From Clitopilus passeckerianus (Eukaryota; Basidiomycota; Agaricomycetes; Agaricales; Entolomataceae): a DNA stretch of 64,000 bases. Both the position numbers and the translations under genes were made by a program. The notes under the pieces were generated by a model, which did not search any database, was not told where the DNA came from, and worked only from the letters and a program-made list of their open reading frames with translations. The stretch lies in contig CALYLX010000157.1 of NCBI GenBank assembly GCA_944990035.1, positions 721,993 to 785,992 of the forward strand. The letters run 5' to 3'. Positions 42,701 through 57,700 of the stretch are shown one piece after another (position 1 is the stretch's first letter; each line of letters starts with the position of its first letter).

Positions 42701-45700
42701 CGGTGGCGGCAGAGCTTTGGACATGAGTACGCACATCGAGATAATCATGAACGTTCGGCTCAATTACAGAGCCATCCTTTCCTACGGCTTTGTTAATTGA
42801 GAACGCCCAGGCAATGTTCATGGCATTGATTGCCTGCAGAAAGGGAACATAAGAAATGGTGATCACGGTCGTGAAGATGAAATTAGCTCACGATGGAGTT
42901 TTTAGCGAGGTGAATACCGACGCAGATACGCTAGGGGAATGTATGAATTGGGTTTGAAAGAGATCCCTAAGAACGACTTACCCTTCCGGAACCAAAACTG
43001 TAGTCTATATACCGAGCTAGTTCTGGATTTTCGATAAAACGCTCTGGGTAGAATATCTCCGCGTCTTTGAAGACGTTCTCGTCGTGAATAAGGCCCCTTT
43101 ATCCAGGCTAAGTGGGAAACGAAAATAAAGGGAAATGAGATGCTTACAGGTGTTTTGGAATAATGTAGAACCTTTCGGTATCGAGTAGTCCTTATACTGG
43201 GAAAGTTGGATTTAGAAATCACAGAAAGCTAATCGTGATAGTTCACGCACGCGGATTTCCTCCAAAGTGGCATGCGGGATAGCGAGAGGCGTGACTGGAC
43301 GGAATCGATGGGTCTGAGTTATGAAGCTATGTTAGAGCAGAAGGATATGCAATCAGTAAGCAACGGACCTCATTCATAACAGCCTGAAGGTAGGGCAAGT
43401 TCTCGTAGTCGTCTAATTGGGGCATTCGCTCGGTCCCAATAACGTTATCCATCTCATCGTGCAACTTTGCTTGTACACGAGGATTCGCAGCGAGGAAAAG
43501 CACGAAATTTGTGAGGAACGTCGATGTCGTCTCCGCTCCCGCCGCCATCATGACAGCTCCAAAATATCTGGTTCACACATTGAGGGGTAGAATAGCAGAA
43601 GAAGGGAGATGGGACATACAGTATTGCTTCGTCATCCAAAACCCAATCCTCTCGTCTCTCGTACACCGTCTCCATGTAACATCCGTTCCCTTCCCTTCTG
43701 GCCAATCTCTGCTTAACAGGAGTCAACATAGCTTCAAGGACCGTCCTCTGCATCCTTCTGCAGTCCTTGCAGTCCCTTTTCCACTTCGCAAACCGCTCGG
43801 GGACCAATTTGAGGATAGGAAACAAATCGACGGGAGGGTGCGTGGTCGCAGCACTCATCTTGATCAGAAACTCGAGCATCTCCCAAAACTCAATATAGCG
43901 AGGAGAGGAGGTGAAGGGTGCTCTTGTTCCGAACATGACTGACATGATAACGGAGGTAGAGAATCGGCGGAGGGTGCCCTGGATATTCTACCGTAGGAAA
44001 GGAGTCAGAATGCGCTGGATTGGTGGTTGGTGCAGGGAACTCACCTCCGGTTCTTGCAGAATGTCATATAACAATTGTACGCTCTCAGCCTCCTGGACCG
44101 CGAGGTGGATTCTACACGCTTGGGGAGATAGAATTTGCTGAGCTGCTCGCCTCAATGCCCTCCATCGGTCGCCTAGTCAGCGTGAGCGGCAAACCTGGCA
44201 TTCAGGGGTAGTGTAAAATCGTACCATATTTCGCCCTGTTGACATTTTCCGTAAGTTCGTGTCGTTATCTGCCTTGAAAGCCGACACTTACAATACTATG
44301 TCGTTGTCCTTGTCTTCGATAAGCTCACCAATGTAGTACGGTGGGCGACTTGATGAAACAGCAGAATGCTTGTCGAGGACGTATTGAATCGACTCAAGAG
44401 AATTGAGCACAATAACTGTGTTATTCATCAACTTCAGGCTGTATATCCCACCATACTGTCGAGCCCACTCCGTGAACCTGATGATCTCTGTTAGCCAACC
44501 GTGAATCGAGGAACCGAAGGGCATGCTCACTTGTGGTGGGGTAACGTTGTTGGGAAGTCCAGTAAGTTACCAACGATAGGCTGGGTAGGAGGTCCTGGAG
44601 GAAAGAACCTCTCTCTCCTCCCCATTTTGTAGGCTTTAAGTACCGCCCATACAGTTACCACTCCAGTTAAGGTCAAAACAGAGGTCCTCTTCAGATCATC
44701 GATTGACGTGGCCATTAGGGAGGTTTAGAGCTGGTGGGGACCTCGCTTTGGTCTTTCCATTCATAAATCTGGCCACTTCATATTATAATAACTGTTGACT
44801 AAGCATGGAGGTGGCAATTGAATGATCTTGTACTGCGCCGACTAAGGTGCTTCTACTGGATGGCACCATGGTGGGTATTGAAATACTGATGATGATGATG
44901 ATGATGATAAGGTGAGCCTGAGTCTGGGCTGATCGATCTCCTGCAGCAGCGACACCCGATTGGTTGATTCCACTAGCACAGTGACAAGGAAGCAAGCCTT
45001 CGAAGGCATTGAAAGCAGAAGTGGATTAAGTTTCAGAGGGTCGTTACAGCTGATTGCCTTCTCCGTATCCTTTGGCTATTCCGCTTCTCCCTTGCTCTAG
45101 CTCACCAGGTTCATCCTCCCCCAGTCGAGGCTCCAACCCCTGATATGTCCGAGCTCGCAAGAATTGACCTTGAAATCGGGGGTCGATGAGATAGAAGGAC
45201 AGGGAAGGAGAGATTGCCATACCAGCAGCGCTGTTCTCAAGAATGGCCAGTGATTGCTCCTTGTTCCTCACTACTACCGAGGAAGAGGTTGTCTCGATTT
45301 GCGTCCTTTCACCCTCTAGTAGAGCAACGTCAGCAAGGGCTAGATTAGGTGTTCAAGGGTCACCTACCCCATATCGCTTCGCGTGCCTGTACTTTCCAGT
45401 AATCAGTGAGAATTCTGGCCTGTCCGGATCGTCTGATTCGTCTCCTTGATGGCCGTTTACTGGAGGAGAATCATCATCTGAATAGAAATGAGGCCAGTGG
45501 CGATTTATACAGTAACACAACCTCTTACCTGTCGCATGTTCTCGTAGCAACTGTTCGAAGCTGAAAACATATCTTCCTGTCCAACTCATTCCGGCCTGAA
45601 GAGCTATTTCCAACTCGAAAGGCGTCACGATTGGCCGAAGGAATTCCTAATCACATTTAGCTGGTTTTGTTACACAACGAAGGAAAGAGTACATCCCACC

Positions 45701-48700
45701 TTTGAGTCAATCAACGAGTTCTCTGGACACGCAACGAGAATGAAGCATTCAATCTCCAAGAAATTTGCCAGTTTTGCTGGATTGAGCTTCCCTACACTGA
45801 TGGTGTAGCTCTTCTTCCGATTACGGCTCAAGAGACTCCGCAGATGTCGTATTAACGGTAGATACGCGGCTAAGAGCAGGTTGTTAGCCAACGATGCGAG
45901 AATCAGGGAACGCTTGAACACAAACCTACACCCAGTGTCCCGACCAAGATTCCAAACACATCGGAATTCCGGGCCTTTTGCACAGCGGCGTATCGCTTCA
46001 TAAGCATTTTATTGGTCCTTGATGATTCGAGACGGAAGTGTTCGACTTTGGATCATATGAGTACACCTGGTAACTCGAAGCGTTGGTTAACATCTAAACG
46101 GAACGATGACTATTCACCTACTTGAGAAGTTCCGTGCGCCATAATAATGTTTGTGAGTCCGAGAGATTCTTCGCCAATGTATATAATGTCTGGTACGGAT
46201 TCCGTCGAATTGGCTTCAGTAGAAGGCAAGTACTCGGGCTTCTCTGATGGTGGCCTAGACGTCAATTGTAATGGCTGATACCGCACTTTGACGCCTAGAG
46301 GGTCGAATTTATTCCTGAGCTGAAGAAGGATGTCATCTACGCCATATATTAGTCAAGTGATATCCGATTCATATGGTGACACAGACCTATTTGGTGCGTG
46401 TAAACTACGTCGTGCCGTAGTGTCATATCGTGAGGCGTTGAGCTAGCCTCCGATATGTGCTGATTCACAATGTTGTATAAGCTTGCGACGCATTCCCCAA
46501 CATCGATGGACTTCTTCCCGAAGACATAGATCACTGGTAAGCGCGAAGACCTGCAGAGGCCGGGAATTAGCTGCATGTCATAATTAGAGATCTAGTGAAG
46601 ACATACAGCGTCATACAAGCATAACCATAGTGAACAAGAGCATCTGCATCTGCATGTTGAGCTGCCACCTCATCTACGCAACAGCTAAAGTAATTTTATT
46701 TGTCAATATAGAATTCGGAACAGCAGATGACAGATCCTGCCTTGCCTGCCGTAAGACGTGTCCGCAAGAACATAAAGCTCACGGCCACCGCCTATTCGAG
46801 ATTTCAACCGTCTATATATGGGCACGGAATCATGAAGAAGAGAATCCGGAAACTGCAGAGCAATCTGTGATCTTTCGGTGAATATGCCAGACTTTGTGAG
46901 AAGTGGTAGCAGCGCACTTTCTTGTAGTCTCCAGACAAGATTTCTTCTGCAGTTCGCTCGATGTCGTAGAAATCATCGAACTGCTCCTGACTTAGGTCCT
47001 TTGCGGTCTCATCTACCTCAACCTCGATCGTTCTTGTGATAGCATCTTCGCCAGCGGTCGAGAACGCTGTGTTTTCTGCTGCCATGATGGTGGTCCAGGA
47101 AAAACAACGATTGAATCGCAATCTAATCGCCGCGTCACACCGTGATGTCACGCTCGGAAGATCGTTTGTGGCGCTAAGATGCGCTCAGCACCCACTCCGA
47201 CTTCCATGGACGCTTTCCGGACGCTAAGTTCTCTATATTCGGGCTAACAGATGACTCGGAACAGATACCTAGCAGAAAGTCGTGGTGGTTGGACTTGAAC
47301 TGGCCTGACAAACTATCCTCGTGTCCTCGGGTCACAGGTCTTTCTGGGTCTCCTTTGATTAATACCGCCCATAACTGCAACGAACCCGGCACGATCATGT
47401 ATTCGCCCACAAGCAATCTCAGGTCCCTTGCGCTGAAGCTTGACTGGAAACGGGGGCTGCGCAAGGTTATGGAAACCCAGGTGATGTATCACCCCCTTAG
47501 CCTCGGTTGTCAGACGACAGCACAGCCGCCGCCTACCTCCGCTCATGTATAAAAGACGTGCTTCTTCCTTCTCCTTTTCCTTACAATAGGCTGGCCTGTT
47601 AACCAAAACTCCCGTGTTCTGAACCAAGCAATTTATCTCTAATTCTTAACGAACCTTTACGACTTCACGACTTCTCACGACAACCCAACCTCCTTTCGTC
47701 GTCACACGTCATAGAATCACACTTCTAGACGCCCGAAAAGTTGCTATATAGCAAGACCATTTCCAGACTCACGCGTTCTGATAGACCATTAAACGCCGCA
47801 TTCATATTCGATTCGCGTTATAAACACATCACCACCACAAACTTAACACCAGACTCAAGTCTCGAACCATCATTATGTTCAACCGCACCTACTACCCATC
47901 AACCGCTGGCAGCGTTATCGTTCCCGCCAGCGCAGGCGTCTATCCTTCGAGCTACGCAGGCTCAGCCTATGGCATGCCAGCCTACGGAGGCTCATACTAC
48001 GGGGGAGGTTATCAACAACCCATGGTCATCAACGGTTCACGCGGCCACAGAAGTTCCGTCGTCGTCTCACAACCCATGGGTTACCCTCCCGTCCCGCACA
48101 CTGCGATGCCATATGGCTACGGCGGCTACGGTGGTTTCCATACCCCAGGCATGCCATACTACGGACACGGTGCAGCCCCCACTGTTGTCATGACTAGCTC
48201 AAGCTCAGGTGGAAGCAGCCGAAGACATAGGAGGCACAGTCATAGCAGCCATTCCCGAAGCAGGTCCCGTTCCCGCTTCTTCGACTATTGAGAGGTGTCG
48301 CAGGTCAGGTGAGGAGGGTGGTGGTGGTGTCATTGGAGTATACCATTACGAGATCGGAAGAGGAGATGATGGGAGGTTGGGTTGGAGAAGGAGAGTCTAG
48401 TTTCGGTGTACGATACGGAGATCAATTGTACTTTTAGGGTATGGGAGGGGACAGCTCGTCTTCAACCCATTGTATGGAATATGATACTTGCACGTCCTAA
48501 CTTAATCTTGTGAGACATTGGCGAATGGGTCAATGCCTGGTCAATGCACCCTCGACGCCACAATCAAACACATTGCAGTAAGGTGAGAGGAAAGTGTCTC
48601 ATTCCAGTCAGTTTGTGCACGAGGGTATCCACTATCTAATTAATATCCAAGAATTGGCGCCGACTTCACACCTTTTCACATGCACCACCCAATTGCATGA

Positions 48701-51700
48701 CCAAGATCCCGAACGCTTCGGCCAGTTGAAACTTCTAATGCAGACTTCAAACACTCCCTCTCCTGCTCCTTTCTCCCCTGCTTTGCGTAAGCTTTTGCCA
48801 AATAATACCAAGCCTCCGGAACATCCCATCCGGCTCCACGTACGAGCTGTGATAGCATGCCAGCAGCTAAATCCACTTGAACGGGTATAGGATGTGGCTT
48901 CCCCTCCTCTGCAGTCGTCGCAGTCGGTGCTGATGATGCTGGGACAGCATAGGTTCGCAAAGACGGTGAATTAGGATCGTGCTCGGTAGATTCAAGGTGC
49001 AATCTGGCCAGGTGAATCGTAGCAGAGATATCATCCGGGTCGATGAATAGTGCCTTCTGGAAAGCGGTTATGGCGTTGTGCTGCTTCTCAAGGGCCATGT
49101 AGTATAGCCCCAACTGAAATGACTCGTCAGAATCTCGTGACAGACGAAGTAAATGAATTGCGTTTACCTGAACCCATACACCGGGCCTACCTTCACCTCT
49201 CACTTCGGCCTCCTGAATCGCTCCTCGTGCCTGCTCGATCTTGCCCAGTCTTCTGAAGGTGGCAGCAGACATGAGCCAGAGCTCCGCAAGGAGTGCCGTC
49301 ATCCTCGTACTGGGTTTATGCACTCGGGTATGAGTTCCGTGTTCTGGGAGTGGTGTCATTGGGGGAGGCGGGGGCGATGTCGCTTGGTCTGGCGTAGAGC
49401 CTCCATAGTACGATTCGGAATCTTGAGGGGAATATTGTGACGAAGATAGACGGCGTCTTGAATGGATTGACGAGGCTTGATATGAGGTCTGTTTGAGTAT
49501 GTCGTGGAAATCTGACGAATGTGAATAGGTTAGTCACCGAACATAAGGAGGAAGAGAATTCATAATCACCTGGAACACTCAAAGTTCTCCTCAATCCACC
49601 ATACCCATTCTTCCCATTCCTTACGACCTTGCGCGTCATGGTATGAATCTTCACCTGTCCTTGGTGCACCCGGTTTTTCAATATCCTCTGCATCTTCTTC
49701 CCTTTAGACTTATCCTTCCCCTTCTCTCCATCCCTTGAAGCTGAGGACGACCGTCGCCCATTCTTCTTCCTTTCTTTCTCCTTCTCCCTCTCAGGAGAAG
49801 ACGACGTGGTGGAACCAGGCGGGCCAATACCCTGGAATGACTGCTGCGTAGGCGTGGCAGGCGATACGATAAGACTCGGTCGATTGAGATGCGGATGCTC
49901 TCCTGCAGGGATCTCGGCGTTTTCAACAGACACAACGGATATGTCCTGTTCCGAAACAACAGTCTGTTCGTTCGATGAGGGAGCAAACACGGACTCTGTC
50001 TTCTCCGTCCCATGCCCTTGCCTTGAGCTCTCGTCAATAGAGGGCCTTCTGGTGCTCGTACCTAGGTAAATGCGTCATTATTTTTCCGATATGGCAGAAT
50101 CGGATAGAAGACCAACCATCCGTGTTCCCAGACCAAGCAGCAACCCAACTAAAGACCTCCAGCCATCTCACCTCCGCTCCTTCAGCGCCTTCCATAACCT
50201 CCGCCAGAGCTCCAAGACTCATCCTGATCTGCAATGCCCTCTCGAACACCTCAACCTTCGACAAGACCGGACGGTCAGGTAATGGGTGCAGAAGACCACT
50301 CGGAACGGGGATCTCCTTAGCCTGAGGCGATATGACGAGCAAATGCGTAGGCAAAACCGAACTTTGTGTGGGCGTTTTGTCATTATAGCTGCTTCCAGGC
50401 CGCAAAGTCGAGGCGTCTGCGCTGTTTGCCCCAAAGTCATGCACCGTGATAGAATTTCCGTTCGGCGCGGTGGCCGCGGTAGGTGTCTGTGGTGCCGTTC
50501 CGTATGCATCATCATCGTCTTCCTTGTTTTCGGACGGTAGGTCGTCGTTCACGGCGTCGGTAATTGCCATCCCTCTCTCGAGGATCTCTTTCGCTGCGTC
50601 CCACTTTCCTTGTGCGCTTAACAGCAATCCGAGCAGATGCCAATATCGGATCTGATTCGAATCTGCCTCGAGAGCCTTTCCTGCCTGCTCAATCGCCAGG
50701 TCCAAATTCCTGAATGGCGTTGGGCGAGCAAAGGATAGGGCAAGATTGTAGTACGTCACAGGAGATGGATGGGTTTGAATTCGTAGAGCCTCCAGAAAAT
50801 GGGAGTGAGAGGAAGCCAGGAGACGGGGTCGAGTTCGGGGATCTTGTTCTATATTATGTACACGCTCAGTTTAGGATGCTTGAACAGATTAATTGATTTC
50901 GTTACCTTTCAACGCCAAAACGCAATCGTGGACACCCTCTGCAATGTTGATGCCAGCCCTCAACTTCTCCCATCGAGGTTTTGCCACTGAAGAGGTTTTA
51001 GCGCCCTCCCTGGGCACTCTCATTTTCGCTTTGTCCAGGTACGATCCCAGCATCCTCACATCCTCAATCCTCTGTGCCAGGCAACGCGGCAGCATACCTG
51101 CACAGCATCCTAGCACCATACGCCAGCGTCTCAACCCAGTACTCATCCGTATCAGCATCCATTTCCTCAATCAGCTCATCCTCAACTCCCTCCTCTTTCC
51201 CATCCTCCGCACCCTTCCCTTCTTCCACAACCTCTTCACCGCCCTTCTTCTCGTCCAGTTTTCTCCTGGAATGCATCCTGCGTGGATTCATTCTCCGAAG
51301 CACCGCCAGTCTGACTCGCACGTTTGGCCTCATAAGCTTTACTGACAACTTGACTGTAAAGCCTCAGAGTCCGACTCGCCAAGCGATGATCACCAGCAGC
51401 ATCAAACACCCTCGTCATATGCCGAAATATTCGAGGACAGTTGAAGGTCAGACGCGTGGCCCACCACAGAACCTAACCAACGGTCACCAAATCAGTTTCT
51501 CCCCAATAAAACTGGAAGGAGGATAGGCTACTAACATCAATGACCCAGCCAGCATTCGGCCCAGACGACCCAGCCGCCTCCCACACGCCCACACAAAGGT
51601 CCACAAAGTCTTCCACCTTGGTATTCCGTTCCCCAGCCCTCGGGAAACTCGTGCTCGCATTCAATATCGCACGATAGTCGTTCACCACCGACCGGGCGGT

Positions 51701-54700
51701 ATGTAGCCATTCCCGGCTTCCGTTGCTGATTTAGCCTGGAGAGACGAATCCAGATGACAGGAGTTCGAAGAAGGACCGTAGCGCAGGATGTATGCCCTCA
51801 ACTGCAGAGCGGATATCGTCGACCGATGGTTCGGACGGAATGTGGGAGGCCAGTATGCGCTCAGCTTGTTGTAGACACCGAACCAAGCCCACAGGCTTGG
51901 AAGATCTCCTTCTGCATGTCCGGAACTGTTGTCTGTGCGGAGGTCCATCATCCTGGATGATAGGCAGATGGCGCGCCATGTTAGCCTGGCAACCCACCGC
52001 CAGAGTTCACGGTATTGGGTGAAGTAGGTGAGGCTGAGCTTTCCGGTTGGTGTTGTGGGTGGAGAGGTTATTGACAGTGCACTTGTGAGTGTGATGAGAA
52101 GGGGGAAGGCTTTTGCATATGATGACAGGGCGGTGGAGGGGAAGACGGGGAAAGTTTTTCATGGGACATGCCTATACCGTACTGTTAGTTCATCGGACGC
52201 TGAGGTGTTTGGAATGGCATACCTTGCAAGCAGTAGCTACGTATTGTTTCCGTCGCAGCCCAGCCTCTCCCGTCTCGAATCTCGGGTGCAGATGTATCCG
52301 CATACCCAAAGCTCCCGCTGGCCAGTGATGAGCTAGTTCCCGTGCCAAAGAAAGAGGTATGGTGGCTCGAAGAAGTGCCATTTGTGCCCTTATCAGCTTC
52401 CGCAGGTATGTGCTGTTGGATCTTGGAGATGTCTGGTACATCATCAAGATGCGAAAGGCACTTGGCTGGATCTCCCAGGGCGTAGGCATAGAAAGCTAGT
52501 GCAAAGTGCAAAGACTTTGGATCTGTTAGTACGAAGGTTTCGATGCAGTAGGAAATGAGGACATACATCGAAATTGGCTGCCTTGATCTTGAGCAGGGTA
52601 TCATAACCGCCCTTGCATTCTTCCTCCGCTCCTCGAGCAACAAGCACTCTCGTTCAAGATCCAAGGGGTAAACATCTCCTTCCTTCACGTTCTCTTGTTC
52701 TGCTTCCTGAGTGTTGGCAACAAGCAGCAATCCAAGAGCTTGAGTTTGTGACGCGACCTCCGCAACGTCTTGGAAACCTTTACAGTGCTTGTTGAACTTG
52801 CGGAAAAGCTCAGACCATGGCAAGACGGTTCCATTTGGTGAACATGCTGGGTTCGACGCCGACCAGTTCCCTTCAGTCAATGCTCGTCGTAGCTGAGTCC
52901 AATAGTGGCGGTCTTTTGGATTCGACGACATTGGGGCCTGGTCAATGTGACGCGGACGTGACGGGCTCTTGTCCCGAACTTTCATGTGCAATCAATGTAG
53001 CTGCCTGCGGGCACCTTTCGAATACAAATACACCCGATGCAAGGCTAATCGTATACATTTAAAGCTTTCGGCTTCGTGGCTTGACATAGTCATCGAGTGT
53101 GACTTTTACGCTTTGCCGACCCGAAAGCACTGGCTAGCAGCCAACTGTTAGTGGTGCCTGGTGGCTGATAGACTGCCAAATGACAGCCAATCATACAGTG
53201 AACTTGGAGGAGACCTAAGTATATTGGCGTGGGTTGTAGGCAAGGTGCTCAATATGCGCCAGAAAAAAGTAATGTACAAGCATCTGAGAAGGGATAATAG
53301 ACAGCTACGAATCATCATCCCGTATATCATGAGCATCCAACCCCTTCGCATCCTTCCTCAACTCCTCCTCTTCAACTTCCATCTTATCTTCAGCTGGTAC
53401 CTCTTCTTCCTCGTCATCATCATCGGTGTCGTCCTCATCCTCTTCATCGTCCTCTTCATCATCACCCTCTTCAGGTGCCTCTGGCTTTTCCTCTTCCACG
53501 TCCGCCTTCTTTGCAGGCACAACCGGTTCTTGTCCATCGACCTCCATCTCCACAGGCTCTTGAGCTACTGCAGCAGGTACCACAGCAGCTGCTGCTGCTG
53601 CCGGAGCTGCCGCGCTCGCAGGTTTGGGTGCCCTCGTCAATGCCGGAGTCGAAGGAGGCTTGGTTGCCTTTGCTTTGCCCTTCGAGGCCGGAGCAGCTGC
53701 AGAAGCTGAGGCAGAAGTAGATGGTGTCTTTTTATGTGAGGTACCCCCGGTACTGCCGCTTTTCTTGCCTTTGTCACTTTTCTGGTTTTCACGGTATACT
53801 AACCAGGCAGACGAATCATGAATGCATGATCGCAGAAATTGGCAGAAGTAGAGCGTACCATTGAGTTCGGTCTGAAGGTAGTCCGTCATGTCACCAAAGC
53901 CTATGAGTTCCATGGCTTTAACGACGTCGGAAGCGGATATGCTTTTGTGCTGTTTTGAGACGGCGACATCATGGGCACTTGAGAGTGATAACAGTCAGGC
54001 ACATTCTGGTAACTCCAGACAAGAAAAAAAAAACACACGTAGCAGCTGAACATCAAGAAAAAATATTAATTCCTGTTGATAGATCTACAGTCTTCTAACT
54101 CACCAAGATAATTAATGAACACCACCGAGCCTTTCAGTAGTGCATACCCTGTGTCCTTCTGCAATTTCGTATTATCTGGGACCTGACACGCAGAGCTAGA
54201 GCTTTAGAGAGCCACCTCGCAGGCTATACAAAGAGAAAACCCACCACAGACCTGGCTATCCTCATCACGACCGATCGTGGAAGCTCATAGTTTTCGATGC
54301 CGTCCGAGACTAGATCTTGTTGTGCTTGGGCGGATATAGGGCCTGCTCCGGCATCTTTCTTTGGCATGGTTGGACTAGTTCGTCAGGTAATTCACGGAAA
54401 TTAAGTCAGGAGAGAGGGTATGGCAGTCGGTTTAGCCAGGTCGTTGGCGGTGCACGTAGGATCTCGCCCTCGTTCTCGACGCGTGTTTGCAACGCGAACG
54501 AATTGTTTGGTTGCAGCCTTTGGACCAAATATACAAGGTCCATTCCGTGCCCTTCGAGATACCCTCTACAAGTGTTATATAAGTGCTTGCAATTAACCGC
54601 TGTTCTTAGTCTCATGGACTTCTTCCAGCTCCCACTTTCGCTCAATCCTCTTGGGAGCAAAATTAAAACGAGAACTTTTTCCAGGCGGTCTTGGACAGGT

Positions 54701-57700
54701 CTTGGAAGAACTCAGGTTTAGCCTTAATGGCCTAGAAAAGCATAAGGGCTACTCCGACTACCATCTGTCTTTGAGCTTGGACCCCTACCGAGGACCACCA
54801 CGCCGGTGACATCCCGTCTTTATCCACTCAAACTACAAACAATGATGTTGCACCCGTCAATTCGCCGAGAGCATCGTCAGCTCCCTCCAATTCCTGTCCG
54901 GCCTCTTCCCCGAGGTCTCTTTCTCAGAGAGGAGCAAAGCCAAAGCTACATATTTTATGCTATCCCCCTAGCTTTGACTTATTCAGAAGCTCTCCCATCT
55001 CCCCGCTTAGAAAACTGGAATCACCGGAGTACACCCCCGATACCCTGCCAAACAATCTAGAAGACATAGAATCCAAGCTACTGGACCTGACATGGGAGTC
55101 AATTCAGTATGAATGGGAGGCGCATAAGAACAACAGATGCTATGATATAATGTTGACTATCCTCCAGGAACGAAATATATCTGAGGACGGGTCACACTCA
55201 CAAAGTCTTGCTGCTTGTCGAGCCAGGCGCGACTACTCAGAGTTGGCATTGCGATCACTGAACTTCGACCACCACACTTCGCGGGTAAAAGACGTCAAGA
55301 AGCTCTCAAAAGCATCTTCCCAACTTGAAGGAATCCTATTTGCGGGGTATGAGTGGCAAAGAACTCAATGTACGGGCACAAATGCACGCGAAGAGAAAGA
55401 AGTATTCCTCTTCTTTACCTTCTTCCGCTGATAGCCTTGAACCTTCCTAGCATACCGGAATGCAAAGGTGTCTCTCCCGGTACTGTCGTGACTCGCCTCT
55501 GGCCATTGCATTTGTCTATCGAAGTGCTAGATACTATACATTTGTTTTTACGCTGTTTATTCGGTAGTTGGATTGGGACTTTAATTAAAAATCATTCAAC
55601 CAGAAGCCTTTGAGAGCCATTTCCGCTTGACTTGTGCGGTCGAATCCGTTAGAATGCTGTCGATAGAAACGTTTTTCTTCCTTCCCCAACCGACTACTCA
55701 AAGGAATGGGTGACCAAACAGGCTCGCGTCGTAACATTCAGTCGTCGCCTAGACTCGGAGCATTCTGGGCATGTCACGAGTGTGCTCAGCGATCCAGGCA
55801 TTTCTCAACAACTTATTTGGCATACAGTAACAAGAAAATACACGGCTATCTGGGTTTTCGGTATTATTAGCTCGAATCTTTTCGTTCTTTCTTTGTATAA
55901 CAGCATTCAAAATCGGACCATGTTCCATTCTTGAGCTCTCTAGCAGCTGGGGGAGCACCCTCTGTATAGTTATTTCCGTTAATTTCGCGGTCTATAATCA
56001 CGGAGAACCTCAACGTACGATAGTAATCGACATAATACTCGGCAATCCAGCAACCCATCTGAAGTCTTACCCCACCACCTAGTATAACCTTCAGCTATGA
56101 CGATTCTCGAACGGGTCAGATGCACTTACGGATATCCTCAACGGTGGTGGTACCAGTGGCCGTGTCACAAGAGACTTTGACGATCTTGAACATGGTTTAG
56201 TCTTCCTGAATATCCCCTATGCAAGAGCCAGATACATACCGTGCCTTTGGAGTATTGCCTGGTGGCGGTGCAGGACGTCTTTGGGCAGGTCCTGCACTTC
56301 AGAGCGGCCGTATTGACTCTGACGTTGGTGTAAGCAGCCGCAGCGGACTCCGCGCGAACCTCGACGTCCTCAAACAAAGCCGCCTTCTTGGGGACGGGTT
56401 TCTTGGGAACAGGCTCTGCGACGGCAGCGGCGACAACGAATGGGAGGAGGACGATGGAAGAGAACTTCATGGCGATGAATAAGAGTGGTATGAACGAGTT
56501 TGAACTGTTCTGTGAAAGGATGCTCGAGGGCGACCTGATCTTTCAAGGCGAATATGGCCCACCTTATATGCAGAATTTACATAGAGATGAGAAAAATTCC
56601 CTCTCAAGGATTGTCGACCTAGAACGCGGTGAGTTTCACGAACCGTGAAATACAACAAATGAATCTCACATGCTCATGGGGTCTGCTGTCATGATAAAAA
56701 TCGTGCCAGCATCCTACGTTGGCTATAATTGACAAAAGATCTCGGGCAGGCGCCGCTACATTACTGCCTGGCAGTAGATTATGCCGTTAGAAACTGGGGT
56801 GCAGCACCAGAATATGATGCGCCAAAGCAATCTCCAACTGTCAACAGCATCGGCTGGAAGTCGGGCTCGGAGAAAAGAGTCCAAAAAACATGGCCAATCC
56901 GCGGAGGGTGTCCAGATGCATGCCGAGAAGAGATTCATCGCTTCAGCTCTCGAAATAAGTCCCAACCACTCAAGGTCTAGCATTGAGGGTCCTGGTTTGC
57001 TTATTGCTCTTCTTTGTTACACCAAATCTCTTCGACTCCATGTTCGTGGGTCGACTTGACGTATTTCTGACACCATGCCGCTGGTGCCAGGGATTTTTAG
57101 ATTTTTACTCAACCATATGAACCATATGTATGTTGTATTTGACAGGTCAGAGATCAGGGCCATTCGAGTTTCGTCCTCCTGACGCAGCAAGATCTCAAGG
57201 CAGAGGTCATGAAACGTATAACAAGTGACGATTTGCGCATTATTGCTGGTATTTTCGGAAATTTCTTCCAGTCACTGTGACAGGTGAAGATGGTGGCGCT
57301 TTTGACAGCCGTTTTGCTCTTGCTTTGGTGAAGTTCGATCTCAGCGGACGCTCCAAGAAGGTCGGATCGCCGACGAGCACTACATCCTATTGGTCGATGC
57401 CTATCGATAGGCAAAATCAATCTTGATAGAAACATTCGATGTCGGTGTTTGTGGGTCAGAGAGCGTGTCAAGACCTTCGTTCAGTAATGAACATGGAATC
57501 GAGCATGTGGCAAAGAGAGAAATTGAAGATCAAAATCAAAAATCAACGTCAGGATTTCCAGCGGAGGGCCAGGAAGCAATACCAGTCGAGTGTCGACGTG
57601 AGCACCAGTGGAAACGTCTCCGGGGCTTGGCCAGCACACTGAAACATGCTTCTCATGCACACATTTTTCTTTCGTGGGCAATCCACCGTACAGAGACACA